Shown piece by piece: positions 25,781 to 36,737 of a DNA stretch of 64,000 bases. Below the pieces are notes generated by a model. It was given only the letters and a program-made list of their open reading frames with translations, searched no databases and had not been told where the DNA came from. Each line of letters starts with the position of its first letter. Position 1 is the stretch's first letter. This stretch comes from Bifidobacterium simiiventris. Its GTDB lineage: Bacteria > Actinomycetota > Actinomycetes > Actinomycetales > Bifidobacteriaceae. The stretch covers positions 33,907-97,906 of the forward strand of contig NZ_JAHBBG010000009.1 of NCBI RefSeq assembly GCF_019331715.1, read 5' to 3'. The position numbers and the translations under genes were made by a program.

Positions 25781-25894
25781 ACTGCCGAGCGTATTCGTGT
25801 TGGCCGACATCGCACAAGTGTTTTTGCCGCATTGATGACGGTTGTGTGCAAAACGTGAACGTCTGTTTACGTGGGTGATGTCACAATAGGAAAC

Positions 25895-26620
25895 ATGACG
25901 CAACCGCAAGTGTTGATTCTGCAGCACGTCCCGTGGGAGAAGCCGGGGCGCATCCTGACGTACCTTGAAGAGCTTGGTATGGGCAGCGAGACGCTGAACA
26001 TCGCGAAGAAAAAGAAGCCTGACTTGCCCGATTTCGACGAGATCGCCGGCGTGGTGATCATGGGCGGGCCGATGGGCGCGCAGGACTATGACGAATACCC
26101 GGGGCTCAAGGTCGAGGCGAAGCTCGCCAAGGCCGCGGTGAGCGTGGGCAAGCCGGTGCTCGGCGTATGCCTCGGCCACCAGATCATCGCCACCGCACTC
26201 GGTGCGAAACTGAGCCGTGGCGAGGCTCCTGAGATCGGATTCGGGCCGCTCAAGCGCGTCGACAAGAACGACTACTTCTCCATGTGGGACAAGCAGATCA
26301 ACGTGCTGCACTGGCACAACGACGTGGTCGGGCTGCCGGCCGACGGCCAGCTGCTCGCGCGCTCGGCCACCACCAAGGTGCAGGCGTTCCGCTTCGCTTC
26401 GGCGCTCGGCCTGCAGTTCCACCTCGAGGTCAGCGCGCCGCTCTTGGAGGAATGGTTGGACGAGCCGTCGATGGTCAAGGATCTCAAGGCCGCGGGCGGC
26501 TCCAAGTCGCAGCTGCGCGAGGATTTCGCGCAGTATGATCCGCAGATCCTGCCGCTCGCCGAGCAGGTGTTCTCTGGATTCGCCGCGCGCTGCAACACGT
26601 ACGCGCAGTCGTTGGGCTGA
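25895..26620 (+). CDS. Class I glutamine amidotransferase (GATase1-like)
   Basis: The product has 241 residues. The nucleophilic Cys is in LGVCLGHQIIATALG and the His-Glu pair is in LQFHLEVSAPL, so the triad is complete. MGGPMGAQDYDEYPGL matches stand-alone GMP-synthase-like amidotransferases, which release ammonia from glutamine or hydrolyse gamma-glutamyl compounds. No synthetase partner is adjacent: cysS is divergent and an ABC-F gene follows after 99 bp. The start at 25895 follows AATAGGAAAC; an upstream extension to 25871 lacks a site. Function beyond amidotransferase is unknown. Confidence 0.88.
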   Translation: MTQPQVLILQHVPWEKPGRILTYLEELGMGSETLNIAKKKKPDLPDFDEIAGVVIMGGPMGAQDYDEYPGLKVEAKLAKAAVSVGKPVLGVCLGHQIIATALGAKLSRGEAPEIGFGPLKRVDKNDYFSMWDKQINVLHWHNDVVGLPADGQLLARSATTKVQAFRFASALGLQFHLEVSAPLLEEWLDEPSMVKDLKAAGGSKSQLREDFAQYDPQILPLAEQVFSGFAARCNTYAQSLG

Positions 26621-26719
26621 GCAGACGGCTGCGACCGGGTGGCCGTGACTGAACGATCGTATCTGCCGGTCGGCGAACGCGGCGGGCAATGCCCGGTGGT
26701 GCCGCTAAGTTAGTGGGTT

Positions 26720-28966
26720 ATGCCGACTTACGATATTGGATTGGAACACGTTTCGCTCGCCTTCGCCACCAAAACCATCTTCACCGATGTGACGCAGGGC
26801 GTGTTCGAAGGCGACCGTATCGGCATCGTCGGCCGCAACGGCGACGGCAAGTCCACGCTGCTGCATCTGTTCCGCGGCACGCAGGAGCCGGATTCGGGCC
26901 GCGTCACCAAGCGTAACGGGTTGACGTTCGGCATGCTCGACCAGCGCGATCCGCTCGACGACAACGCCACGATTCGCGAAGCCGCGCTGGAGGGGCGCGC
27001 GGACTACGAATGGGCGGCCGAGACGCGTTCGCGCGAGATCGTCGAGGCGCTGCTCGGCGGCATGAGCCTGGACGCGAAGATCGGGGCGCTGTCGGGCGGC
27101 CAGCGTCGCCGCGCCGATCTGGCCCGTCTGCTGCTGCATGACTGGGACATTCTCGCGCTGGACGAGCCGACCAACCACCTGGACGTGGTGACGATCCACT
27201 GGCTCGCCGAACATCTGAAGAACCGTTGGTCGCGCGGTGAGGGCGCGCTGCTGCTCGTCACCCATGACCGCTGGTTCCTCGACGAGGTGTGCGAATCGAT
27301 GTGGGAGGTCCACGACGGCCTGATCGAGCCGTTCGAAGGCGGCTACTCCGCATACATGCTCCAGCGCGTCGAACGCGACCGTCAGGCCGACGTGCGCGAA
27401 ACGAAGCGCCGCAACCTCGCCCGCAAGGAGCTGGCGTGGCTGACCCGCGGCGCGCGTGCCCGCTCGACCAAGCAGAAGTTCCATGTCAAGGCCGCGCGCG
27501 AGCTCATCGCCGACGTGCCGCCGGTGCGCAACACGCTCGAATTGAAGCAGATGGCGACCTCGCGTCTTGGCAAGCAAGTCGTCGACCTGATCGATGTGAC
27601 GCAGATCTTCGAACATACGCAGGGCAGCGCGGAGCGTTCGATTGCCGAGGCCGTCGACCCGGATGTGGTGGCGATGGCCGATTCCGCGTCGCGCGTGGAT
27701 GTGGTGCGGCCGATGTACGCCGAGCCGCAGGTGCACGGTTCGCTCGAAGTGGCCGTGACCGATATGAATGATCCTCGACTCGTGGACGCCGGCGTGCCCG
27801 AGGCCGTCGAGGCTGCCGCGGCGGCCCGCGCGGCCGAAGAGGCGATGACCGACGAGGAACGCGAGACCAGACGCCGGCTGACCGGCGGCGAGACGATCGG
27901 CGTCGACACGGCTGCCGTGACCGGTGCCGACGATATGGACGCCACATCGGCCGCCCGCAAGATCACCGTCACCGGGCGCAAGATCCTCGACGACGTGACG
28001 TGGCTGATCGGTCCCGGCGACCGGTTCGGCATCGTCGGCGCGAACGGCGCCGGCAAATCCACGCTGCTGCGTCTGCTCGACGGCACGCTCACCCCGACCG
28101 CCGGCCACGTGAACATCGGCAAAACCGTGAAGTTCGCGGTGCTCTCGCAACGCCTCGACGAACTCGAGAAACTCGGCAAATACAAGATCAAGGAAGTGCT
28201 CAGCCGCTACAAGCCGAGCTACATCGTCGACGGCAAGGAGGTCACGCCCGGCCAGCTCATGGAACGGCTCGGTTTCGAGTCCGCGCAGCTTATGACGCCG
28301 ATCCGCGACCTGTCAGGCGGCCAGAAGCGTCGCATGCAGCTGCTGCTCATCCTGCTCAACGAGCCGAACGTGCTCATCATGGACGAGCCCGGCAACGACC
28401 TCGACACCGACATGCTCGCCGTGATGGAGGATCTGCTCGACACCTGGCCCGGCACGCTCATCGTCGTTTCGCACGACCGGTATCTGCTCGAACGCGTCAC
28501 CGACGAGCAGTTCGCGCTCATCGGCGGCAAGGTGCGGCATCTGCCCGGCGGTGTGCAGGATTATCTCGACATGGTCGAGGACATCAAGAACGGCAAGCCG
28601 CTGCCGTCGCTCGAACCGGCGTACGGCAAGAAGAAGGGCAAGAGCGGCTCCGCGACTTCCGCTGCTGCGTCCGATGCCGCTGACGTTGCGTCCGCGCAGG
28701 ATGCCGCCGGCGACTCCGACGAGGAGTCGACCTCGCCCAAGCTGACCGGCAAGGCGTTCCACGATGCGAGCAAGCGTGTCGCCGCCATCGACCGCAAGCT
28801 CGCCAAACTCGAGGAGCTTAAAAGCGATCTCGAATCGCAGATGGCCGCGCACGACCCGAGCGACTACGAGGGCCTCAACAAGCTCAACGAACAGCTCAAG
28901 GCCGTCGCCGACGAATCCGACGAGCTGACCGCCGAATGGATGGAACTGTCCGAACAGCTCGAGTAG
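26720..28966 (+). CDS. ABC-F family ATPase (Uup-like)
   Basis: A soluble 748-residue protein with two NBDs and no membrane segment. NBD1 has VGRNGDGKSTLLHLF, LSGGQRRRADLARLL and LALDEPTNHLD. NBD2 has VGANGAGKSTLLRLL, LSGGQKRRMQLLLIL and LIMDEPGNDLD. The linker between them (about residues 260-410) contains the ABC-F basic helix region (KRRNLARKELAWLTRGARAR) plus an acidic Ala/Glu insert. A C-terminal coiled coil (residues about 680-748) follows a low-complexity spacer, as in Uup. ABC-F proteins act on ribosomes as translation factors or resistance proteins. Uup-like members are linked to ribosome assembly and transposon precise excision; resistance is less likely. Confidence 0.92.
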   Translation: MPTYDIGLEHVSLAFATKTIFTDVTQGVFEGDRIGIVGRNGDGKSTLLHLFRGTQEPDSGRVTKRNGLTFGMLDQRDPLDDNATIREAALEGRADYEWAAETRSREIVEALLGGMSLDAKIGALSGGQRRRADLARLLLHDWDILALDEPTNHLDVVTIHWLAEHLKNRWSRGEGALLLVTHDRWFLDEVCESMWEVHDGLIEPFEGGYSAYMLQRVERDRQADVRETKRRNLARKELAWLTRGARARSTKQKFHVKAARELIADVPPVRNTLELKQMATSRLGKQVVDLIDVTQIFEHTQGSAERSIAEAVDPDVVAMADSASRVDVVRPMYAEPQVHGSLEVAVTDMNDPRLVDAGVPEAVEAAAAARAAEEAMTDEERETRRRLTGGETIGVDTAAVTGADDMDATSAARKITVTGRKILDDVTWLIGPGDRFGIVGANGAGKSTLLRLLDGTLTPTAGHVNIGKTVKFAVLSQRLDELEKLGKYKIKEVLSRYKPSYIVDGKEVTPGQLMERLGFESAQLMTPIRDLSGGQKRRMQLLLILLNEPNVLIMDEPGNDLDTDMLAVMEDLLDTWPGTLIVVSHDRYLLERVTDEQFALIGGKVRHLPGGVQDYLDMVEDIKNGKPLPSLEPAYGKKKGKSGSATSAAASDAADVASAQDAAGDSDEESTSPKLTGKAFHDASKRVAAIDRKLAKLEELKSDLESQMAAHDPSDYEGLNKLNEQLKAVADESDELTAEWMELSEQLE

Positions 28967-29103
28967 CGGGGATGGTCGAACGTCGCGAATAGTCGGAGCG
29001 ACATACCGGCTGGGTGCGCGCGACACGCGCGATGTGTCTCGGACGATGGCGGATTGCCGGCGTTCCTGAGCACGCATCAATCATGCCGCGACCGCTCGCA
29101 CCG

Positions 29104-30426
29104 TTACAGTTCGGCTTCGTCCCAGTGGGCGGCGGCGGGGATCGTGCGTACGGTCGGCACGGTCAGCACGATCGCCACGTTAGCGGCCAACGCGAGCAGG
29201 AACAGTGCGACGGTTGCGCGGAAACCGATCGTCGGCAGCAGCGATCCGGCGATCGCCGAACAGAACATCGTCGGCAGCATGCCCAGCAGATTGGTGAACG
29301 AGTCGACGCGCCCCTGCATGTCGGTCGGCACCTTGGCGAACACGAATCCCAGGACCAGCGAGTTGAGCGTCGGAATCGGCAGGCCGCACAGCAGCGACGA
29401 CACGAGAATCACCGGATACGCGTGACTGACGAGCATCGGGGCCATCGTCGCCAACGCGACCAGCGACATGACCACCAAGCCGGCGCCGACCGCCATCCGG
29501 TCGCATACGCGGGACGCGATCACCGCGCCGACCAACAGTCCCGCGCCGACCGCCGTTTCCACAAATCCGATGCGCACCGAATCCACTCCGGAACCGACCA
29601 ACTGCAGCTGCACCGCGGCGAAGATGCCGTTGATACCGAAATTCAACAGCGCGGCGATCACACATATCGCCATCAGCGTGCGCCGCCGCAACGTCCAGCG
29701 CCAGCCTGCGACGAAATCGTCGACGAACGAACCATGTGCGACTGCGGACGCATCGTTCGCCGCGTCGCGCTCGCCGTTGCGGTCGATCATGTCACGCACA
29801 TGCTCGTCGACGCGCAACATGCCGGCGCTGATGCCGGCGATCGCATACATCAGCGACGCGGCGGCGAACGGCGCCCACGCGCCGAACGCGTACAGCACGC
29901 CGCCGAGCGGCGAGCCGACAAGGCCGATCACCGAATCGCGCCCCTGATTGAGACTCTGCGCCTTCGGATAGTCGGCGGTCGGGATGATCGAGCGCAGCAT
30001 CGCGTTCGTCGCGCCGCCGAGCAGGCCGTTGATCGTGGACGCCGTGACGATGGTGGCGGCGAAGACCGGGAACGTGAGCAGCTTGGCCGCCAACAGCGCG
30101 AATACCGCGCCCCACAGGACGGTGCCGCATATGGCGTTGAGGATGATGAGACGCTTTCGGTTGTGCCGGTCGACCAGCGTGCCGCCGAACACGTCGGCGA
30201 CCTGCGCGGCGATGACGCTCGCCGTGGCCAGCCAGCCGGCTGCGGGCAGCGAATGGGTGAGCGAGAACGCGACCAGCGAGATCGCGAAGCCTTTCATCGC
30301 AAGGCCCACGGCGGACGCGGTGTCCGCGGTGAACCATGCGCGGTATTGCGGTCGGCTCCACAGCGAGGTGTGCGTGGCGCGTGCGGCTGGGGAAAATGCT
30401 GTTGTGCGGTCTGTAATGTTGCTCAT
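29104..30426 (-). CDS. MFS transporter (MFS_3/enterobactin-exporter type)
   Basis: A 440-residue protein with about 12 hydrophobic segments. The motif A loop reads GGTLVDRHNRKRLIILNAI and a second copy reads ASRVCDRMAVGAG. The N-terminus ARATHTSLWSRPQYRAWFTA is typical of the MFS_3 group, which exports siderophores, macrolides and other drugs. It starts 11 bp after an ArsR-type repressor gene in the same direction, so the pair forms an operon. The repressor's probable three-box operator precedes both. This layout suggests an inducible efflux system, with the inducer unknown. Confidence 0.9.
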   Translation of the reverse strand: MSNITDRTTAFSPAARATHTSLWSRPQYRAWFTADTASAVGLAMKGFAISLVAFSLTHSLPAAGWLATASVIAAQVADVFGGTLVDRHNRKRLIILNAICGTVLWGAVFALLAAKLLTFPVFAATIVTASTINGLLGGATNAMLRSIIPTADYPKAQSLNQGRDSVIGLVGSPLGGVLYAFGAWAPFAAASLMYAIAGISAGMLRVDEHVRDMIDRNGERDAANDASAVAHGSFVDDFVAGWRWTLRRRTLMAICVIAALLNFGINGIFAAVQLQLVGSGVDSVRIGFVETAVGAGLLVGAVIASRVCDRMAVGAGLVVMSLVALATMAPMLVSHAYPVILVSSLLCGLPIPTLNSLVLGFVFAKVPTDMQGRVDSFTNLLGMLPTMFCSAIAGSLLPTIGFRATVALFLLALAANVAIVLTVPTVRTIPAAAHWDEAEL

Positions 30427-30437
30427 AACCGCTCCAA

Positions 30438-31001
30438 TCAGTCCAGATAGCGGAAGGCAGACAGTGCGACCATGACCTGTTCGGACCCGTCGCCTTCGGT
30501 ATGCCGGTCGCCGACCGTGTTGACCCACTTGTTGGCGACGGCCATCAGTTCCTGCTGCATCTGTTCGGCCTCCTCGACGGTCAGCCTGGTAATCGCCATG
30601 CCGTCGAGCGAGTGCCGCCACTGCTCGGGCAACGACGGTTCGGCTTGGCGGTAGCGCATGCGCGCCTCGTTGACGGTGGCGGATACGGATCGTGCGAGCG
30701 CATCGGCGGACGCCGGGTCGGTGCTCTGGTCGGAATGGACGACGAGTTTGGGTGTGGTGGCCCGCCAGCAGCTTTTGCGAGCATCGCCGTCGGAGGAGGG
30801 GACTTGCTCGACGAGTTCGGCTTTGGCGAGTTGCCTGAGATGATAGCTGATGGTGCCGGCCGATTCGCCGGTGCGTTTGGCGATGTCGCCTACGGTGAGT
30901 GCGCCGCCGTGCGCGGCCATGATGTTCATGATACGTATGCGTGTCGGATGCGATACGGCGCGCAATTGCGTAAGGTCGGCGTTGTGTCGGTTGTCGGTCA
31001 T
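30438..31001 (-). CDS. ArsR-family winged-helix regulator
   Basis: A 187-residue protein starting at 31001 after GGGAGGT. Residues about 10-75 are an ArsR/HTH_20 winged helix: LRAVSHPTRIRIMNIMAAHG, then DIAKRTGESAGTISYHLRQL, then the wing. No metal-binding Cys motif (ELCVCDL) is present, so it is not a metal sensor of the classical type. The remaining 110 residues are helical and resemble the ligand or dimer parts of regulators paired with MFS exporters. It most likely represses its own operon through the ACAA-N6-TTGT boxes upstream. Confidence 0.88.
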   Translation of the reverse strand: MTDNRHNADLTQLRAVSHPTRIRIMNIMAAHGGALTVGDIAKRTGESAGTISYHLRQLAKAELVEQVPSSDGDARKSCWRATTPKLVVHSDQSTDPASADALARSVSATVNEARMRYRQAEPSLPEQWRHSLDGMAITRLTVEEAEQMQQELMAVANKWVNTVGDRHTEGDGSEQVMVALSAFRYLD

Positions 31002-31050
31002 ATTGACCTCCCTGCTGATCGGCGGGCGGTTCCGTCGTCCGTCATGTTTC

Positions 31051-31100
31051 ACAAGAATTATTGTACAACAAATCTTGTATAAATTAACAAGGGATCTTGT
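31051..31100 (-). promoter_or_regulatory. Three-box operator upstream of the ArsR-MFS operon
   Basis: Three 14-bp sites of the form ACAA-N6-TTGT stand at 31051-31064 (ACAAGAATTATTGT), 31065-31078 (ACAACAAATCTTGT) and 31087-31100 (ACAAGGGATCTTGT). The first two touch and the third is offset by 22 bp, two helical turns. They lie 50-100 bp before the regulator start in a locally AT-rich stretch. Confidence 0.7.
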
Positions 31101-31167
31101 ATATCCTGTGCCGTCATGTACGCCGGAATCGGTCCGTGCGACGGCCGAAACATTACGGATGCATACA

Positions 31168-31197
31168 GAAAAGGCTCCTCGCGTAGACGAGGAGCCT
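31168..31197 (-). terminator. Rho-independent terminator of ilvBN
   Basis: On the minus strand AGGCTCCTCG and CGAGGAGCCT form a 10-bp stem with a 6-base loop followed by TTTT. It ends about 60 bp after the ilvN stop. Confidence 0.85.
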
Positions 31198-31255
31198 GAT
31201 GTCGGGGGACGACTGAGACGGCAGGGACGGCCGGATACAGCCGTGCGCCGGAACG

Positions 31256-31810
31256 TCAGCGGCCGGTGATCTCCGAGCCGATGACCTTTTCGCTCAGCGC
31301 ACGCGGTCCGCGGGTCACGGCGACCGCGCCGGAACGCACCAGCTCGATGATGCCGTAATGCTCGAGCAGCCCCAGCAACGCGTCGATCTTGCCTTCCGCG
31401 CCGGTCGCCTCGATCGTGAGCGACTCGGGGTTCACGTCGACCACGCGCACACGGAACAGACGCACGATCTCGAGCACGTCCGAACGGTTCGACTCGTCGG
31501 CCGCGACCTTGATGAGCACCAGCTCGCGCTCCACGGTCGTATCCGGGTCGAGATCGACGATCTTCAACACATGCAGCAGCTTGTTGAGCTGCTTGATGAT
31601 CTGCTCGAGTGGCAGATCCTCCACCTCGGCGGTCACCGTCACGCGCGAGATATCCGGGCGTTCGGTGGGAGAGACGGACAACGAGTCGATGTTGAACGCG
31701 CGGCGGGCGAACAGGCCGGCGATACGCGCCAGCACGCCCGGACGGTTCTCCACGAGCACGGACAGCGTGTGACGCTTGGAGCCAGGCTGGGAAGCGGGAT
31801 AATTAGCCAT
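31256..31810 (-). CDS. ilvN: Acetolactate synthase small (regulatory) subunit
   Basis: A 184-residue protein with an N-terminal ACT domain (KRHTLSVLVENRPGVLARIA, followed by FNIDSLSVSPTE) and the ALS_ss_C domain (RELVLIKVAADESNRSDVLE). It activates the large subunit and gives feedback control by valine. It lies 29 bp after ilvB, with an AAGGAGAA-type site before its ATG, and is followed by a terminator, so ilvBN is a two-gene operon. ilvC is not next to it here. Confidence 0.96.
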   Translation of the reverse strand: MANYPASQPGSKRHTLSVLVENRPGVLARIAGLFARRAFNIDSLSVSPTERPDISRVTVTAEVEDLPLEQIIKQLNKLLHVLKIVDLDPDTTVERELVLIKVAADESNRSDVLEIVRLFRVRVVDVNPESLTIEATGAEGKIDALLGLLEHYGIIELVRSGAVAVTRGPRALSEKVIGSEITGR

Positions 31811-31839
31811 GAAAAATTCTCCTTAACCCTTCACGAACC

Positions 31840-33759
<1,920 letters not shown>

Positions 33760-34042
33760 GATTCCTCTCAACTTAAGGTGTGCCGGCTTGCTGGTGGTTG
33801 CGGCCGTGCCTCGGTGCGCGGACGGTCGCGGTGATCATGCGAACGTTTGCGTCCGATGGCGACCGTGTACGACGCTTGTGGCATTGCACACGGGGCGCTA
33901 CTTGTCAAGTCCTGATTCATCCCATCCTAGTGCGGGGCGGTGAGATACGGCGATTCGCTGCCCGCATGGTGGCGGGTGACGGCACTATGCGAGGGGTTCG
34001 GAGGCGCACGCCGCAGCGTGATGCGTCGCGAAACGCGGTGGG

Positions 34043-34774
34043 TCAGCCCAGCGCTTTCCACGCGACTTCGGCCGCCGCCAGCTGCGCCTTGCGCTTGCTG
34101 GAACCGGTGCCGGTGCCCCAGACCTTCGTCTCGTCGTCGCCGAGCAGCACCTGCGCGGTGAACACCGGCTCGTATTCCGGGCCGGCGACCGACATGCGGT
34201 AGTGCGGGTCGCCCTTGCCCTGCTGGTGCGACTTGACCTCCAGCGAGGTCTTCCAGTCGAGCGCCGGGCCTTCGGTGGCCATCTCGCGGAACGTGTCGTC
34301 GGCCAGGCGATGCACCACCTCTCGCGCGCCGTCGATGCCGTGCTCGAGGAACGTCGCGCCGATCAGCGACTCCACGATGTCGCACAGGATCGAATCCTTG
34401 TCCGCGCCGCCCTCCTTCGCCTCGCCGTGGCCGAGCAGGATGTACGGGCTTACGTGCAGCTTCTCGCGGGCGATCGCGCTCAGCGCACCCTCGGAGACGG
34501 CCTTCGCGCGGATTTTCGCGAGCTGGCCCTCGGTCATGTCGGGGTGGTCGGCGAACAACGTTTCGGTGGCGACCAGCTCGAGCACCGCGTCGCCGAGGAA
34601 TTCGAGGCGCTCGTAGTTGATCGCGCCGGGATGCTCGTGCGAGAACGAGCGGTGGGTGAGCGCTTGCACGAGCAGCTCGGGGCTGATCGTGGTGCCAAGC
34701 GCCTCCAGCAGCGGATTGGTGGGGCTGGCGGGCGCGGGAACGTCTGCGGTGTTGGTCGTATTCGTCGAAGTCAT
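34043..34774 (-). CDS. rnc: Ribonuclease III
   Basis: A 243-residue double-stranded-RNA endonuclease for rRNA and mRNA processing. The catalytic signature is NYERLEFLGDAVLELV, with acidic residues completed by ADKDSILCDIVESLIGA. The C-terminal dsRNA-binding domain shows DWKTSLEVKSHQQGKG and GTGTGSSKRKAQLAAAEVAW. The usual actinobacterial order rpmF-rnc is kept: the L32 gene lies just upstream, separated by a terminator. Confidence 0.97.
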   Translation of the reverse strand: MTSTNTTNTADVPAPASPTNPLLEALGTTISPELLVQALTHRSFSHEHPGAINYERLEFLGDAVLELVATETLFADHPDMTEGQLAKIRAKAVSEGALSAIAREKLHVSPYILLGHGEAKEGGADKDSILCDIVESLIGATFLEHGIDGAREVVHRLADDTFREMATEGPALDWKTSLEVKSHQQGKGDPHYRMSVAGPEYEPVFTAQVLLGDDETKVWGTGTGSSKRKAQLAAAEVAWKALG

Positions 34775-34863
34775 GGTTCCTTCTCTATCGCGGTGTCGGG
34801 ACAGTGTCGGCTGCCTGGGCAGATCGGCGGGCGGATGGGCTGGCGGATCGGCACGCAGGTACG

Positions 34864-34895
34864 AAAAAGCCCCGCCACCCGTCGATGGCAGGGCT
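34864..34895 (-). terminator. Rho-independent terminator of rpmF
   Basis: On the minus strand AGCCCTGCCA and TGGCGGGGCT pair with one mismatch around an 8-base loop, followed by TTTTTCG. It lies between rpmF and rnc, so rnc has a separate promoter or read-through. Confidence 0.8.
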
Positions 34896-34917
34896 TTCGA
34901 TGCTTAACGCAGCCGGA

Positions 34918-35112
34918 TCACTTGGTGTGAGCGGAGCGGATGGCCTCGCGGTAGGTGCGGCCGCGGAAGTTGCCGCAGCTCGGGCAGGCCATGTGCGGCA
35001 GCTGGGGAGCGCCGCAGTTCGGGCAGGTGACGGTCTGCACAGCAGACGCCTTCCAGTTCGCGCGACGCGAGTGAGTGTTGGCGCGCGAGGTCTTGTACTT
35101 AGGCAGTGCCAT
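34918..35112 (-). CDS. rpmF: 50S ribosomal protein L32
   Basis: A 64-residue large-subunit protein. [20 protein letters not shown] is the L32 start, and the zinc ribbon is formed by [18 protein letters not shown]. It follows the DUF177 gene by about 100 bp in the same direction, the conserved yceD-rpmF pair. Confidence 0.97.
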   Translation of the reverse strand: MALPKYKTSRANTHSRRANWKASAVQTVTCPNCGAPQLPHMACPSCGNFRGRTYREAIRSAHTK

Positions 35113-35216
35113 TTGTATTCCTCTGTTTCGTTCGAACGATTGAGCTTAAGCGTTCGGTAGTTTAACGCAACGGGCGTACAAAGTCCAGTCGGGCACGGTC
35201 CGCGGCCGCAACGGCG

Positions 35217-35828
35217 TTACTCCTGCGCTTCGAGCTGGGCCTTGAGCGCGGCCAGCGCGGCGAACCGGTTGTCGACCACGTCGTGATGATGATCCGGATC
35301 CTCGTTGAGGTCCGCGCCGCACTGCGAGCACAGGCCGAGGCAGTCCGGCTTGCACAGCGGCTGCAACGGCAGCGCTTCGACCAGCGTGTCGCGAATCAGC
35401 GCCTCCAGATCGGCGAACGATCCGTTGTTCAGCAACGGATACGTGTCCTCGGACTCGTCCTCGCCGGCGATGATCTCGATCTCGCCCTTGTCGTCGTGCT
35501 TGCCGCCCTTGCTGGAACCGTTGGATTCGGCGGAATCGTATGGGAAGAACGCGGTCACGTCCACGCTCCAGTCGCGCTTGATCGGCTTGAGGCAACGCGT
35601 GCATTCGGCGTGCACCGGCGCGTTGATGCGCGCGGTCAGGATCAGTCCGTCGACGATCGAATCGAACGAGCCGACAACGCGCACATCCGCGCCCTCATCG
35701 ACGCCGATCACCTGATCGCCGATGCCACTCGGCGCGGGGAACACGGCATCGATCGGCTTGCTCTGGCCGGCGCGCGACGCGACCTGCGCCACGGACACGG
35801 CCCACTGGGAATCTTCAGGACGAGGCAT
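35217..35828 (-). CDS. DUF177 (YceD) family protein
   Basis: A 203-residue homologue of YceD, which in bacteria and plastids is needed for 23S rRNA accumulation and ribosome assembly. It has CTRCLKPIKRDW and a second Cys cluster (PLCKPDCLGLCSQCGADLNE), which together could bind zinc. An Asp/Glu/Lys-rich stretch lies between them. The ATG at 35828 follows GGAAAGC. Its place directly before rpmF is the standard context for this family. Confidence 0.9.
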   Translation of the reverse strand: MPRPEDSQWAVSVAQVASRAGQSKPIDAVFPAPSGIGDQVIGVDEGADVRVVGSFDSIVDGLILTARINAPVHAECTRCLKPIKRDWSVDVTAFFPYDSAESNGSSKGGKHDDKGEIEIIAGEDESEDTYPLLNNGSFADLEALIRDTLVEALPLQPLCKPDCLGLCSQCGADLNEDPDHHHDVVDNRFAALAALKAQLEAQE

Positions 35829-35832
35829 GGTT

Positions 35833-36732
35833 TCAGCTTTCCGGATAGTCGTTGTTGTCGAGATGGGGGAGTTGTTCGCCGGCGGTGCGCTGGCGTTCAT
35901 ACAGTACATTAAGGCCGGCCTGCACGTCGCGGTCGAGTTTGCCGAGCTGCGCTTGCAAGCCTTCCATCACCGTGGTGCAGTACTTGTCGGCGCCCTGCGT
36001 GAGCCGGTTGGCCTTGGCCTGTGCCTGGTCGAGGATCGCGCGCGCCTTCTGCCGGGCGATCTCGGTCACGTTCTCCTGCCCGGCGAGGAACTGCGCCTGG
36101 TCGTTCGCGTCCTTGATCATGTCGGCTGCGCGGCTCTGCGCCGAGGCGACGATCGCGTTCGCCTGCGTCTGTGCCGATTCAAGCCTGCGCTCGGCCTCGC
36201 GCATCAGGGCCGACGCACGTTCGAGCTGCACGGGAAGCATCTTCTTGAGCTCGTCGAGCTGGCCGCCGAACTCGTCGCGGTCGACCTTCACCAGACCGGG
36301 TGTGAACAGGCTGCCTTTGGCCTCGCTCAGCGCAGCCTCCATTTGATCGATGATGTCGTACACGGTGGTGAATTCATCGCGCGACTGCGCGTCAGCCGGA
36401 TCGAGATCGTCGTTTCCGCCGGCGGACGGTTCGCGCAGGTCGGGCAGCGCATCGATCGGGAATGGACGGCGCGACGAAGACTGTGGAGCTGACGGCGAGG
36501 CGGACGGTGCGACCGGCGTGGCCGGCTGCGTAGCGGACGGGATGGTCTGGTGCGGCTGCGTGGCGCCGAGATCGTATCCGGTCGGTGCGTCGGACTGTGC
36601 GGCCTCGTGCGCGTCGGCGGTCTGCGACGGCTGGTCCGTGGTCTGCGGCATCAGCCCGCCGTCCTGTGCGACCTGTCCGGTCGGTGCGGGCTGGGCGGCA
36701 CGTTCGTCTGTCTGATCGAACTCATCGGTCAT
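35833..36732 (-). CDS. Coiled-coil protein, possible DivIVA-like cell-division/growth factor
   Basis: A 299-residue soluble protein. The first 120 residues are Pro/Gln/Ala/Ser-rich and probably disordered. From about residue 125 a long helix begins (FTTVYDIIDQMEAALSEAKG, then Ala/Glu/Arg heptads such as REAERRLESAQTQANAIVAS and QKARAILDQAQAKANRL). This pattern resembles the DivIVA/Wag31 or ATP-synthase-b type coiled coils that bifidobacterial genomes carry next to coaD. It ends 4 bp before the DUF177 start and begins 5 bp after the coaD stop, so coaD, this gene and DUF177-rpmF are probably one operon. No enzymatic motif is seen. Confidence 0.75.
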   Translation of the reverse strand: MTDEFDQTDERAAQPAPTGQVAQDGGLMPQTTDQPSQTADAHEAAQSDAPTGYDLGATQPHQTIPSATQPATPVAPSASPSAPQSSSRRPFPIDALPDLREPSAGGNDDLDPADAQSRDEFTTVYDIIDQMEAALSEAKGSLFTPGLVKVDRDEFGGQLDELKKMLPVQLERASALMREAERRLESAQTQANAIVASAQSRAADMIKDANDQAQFLAGQENVTEIARQKARAILDQAQAKANRLTQGADKYCTTVMEGLQAQLGKLDRDVQAGLNVLYERQRTAGEQLPHLDNNDYPES

Positions 36733-36737
36733 GTCGA

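Noticed and set aside
25781..26689. Upstream extension of the cysS frame on the minus strand
   Set aside because: The frame stays open through the divergent amidotransferase gene, but the sequence beyond about 25810 has no synthetase similarity.
33760..34042. Attenuator with leader peptide or T-box before ilvB
   Set aside because: I found no branched-chain-rich leader peptide, no T-box-like conserved sequence and no terminator stem with a T run in this gap.
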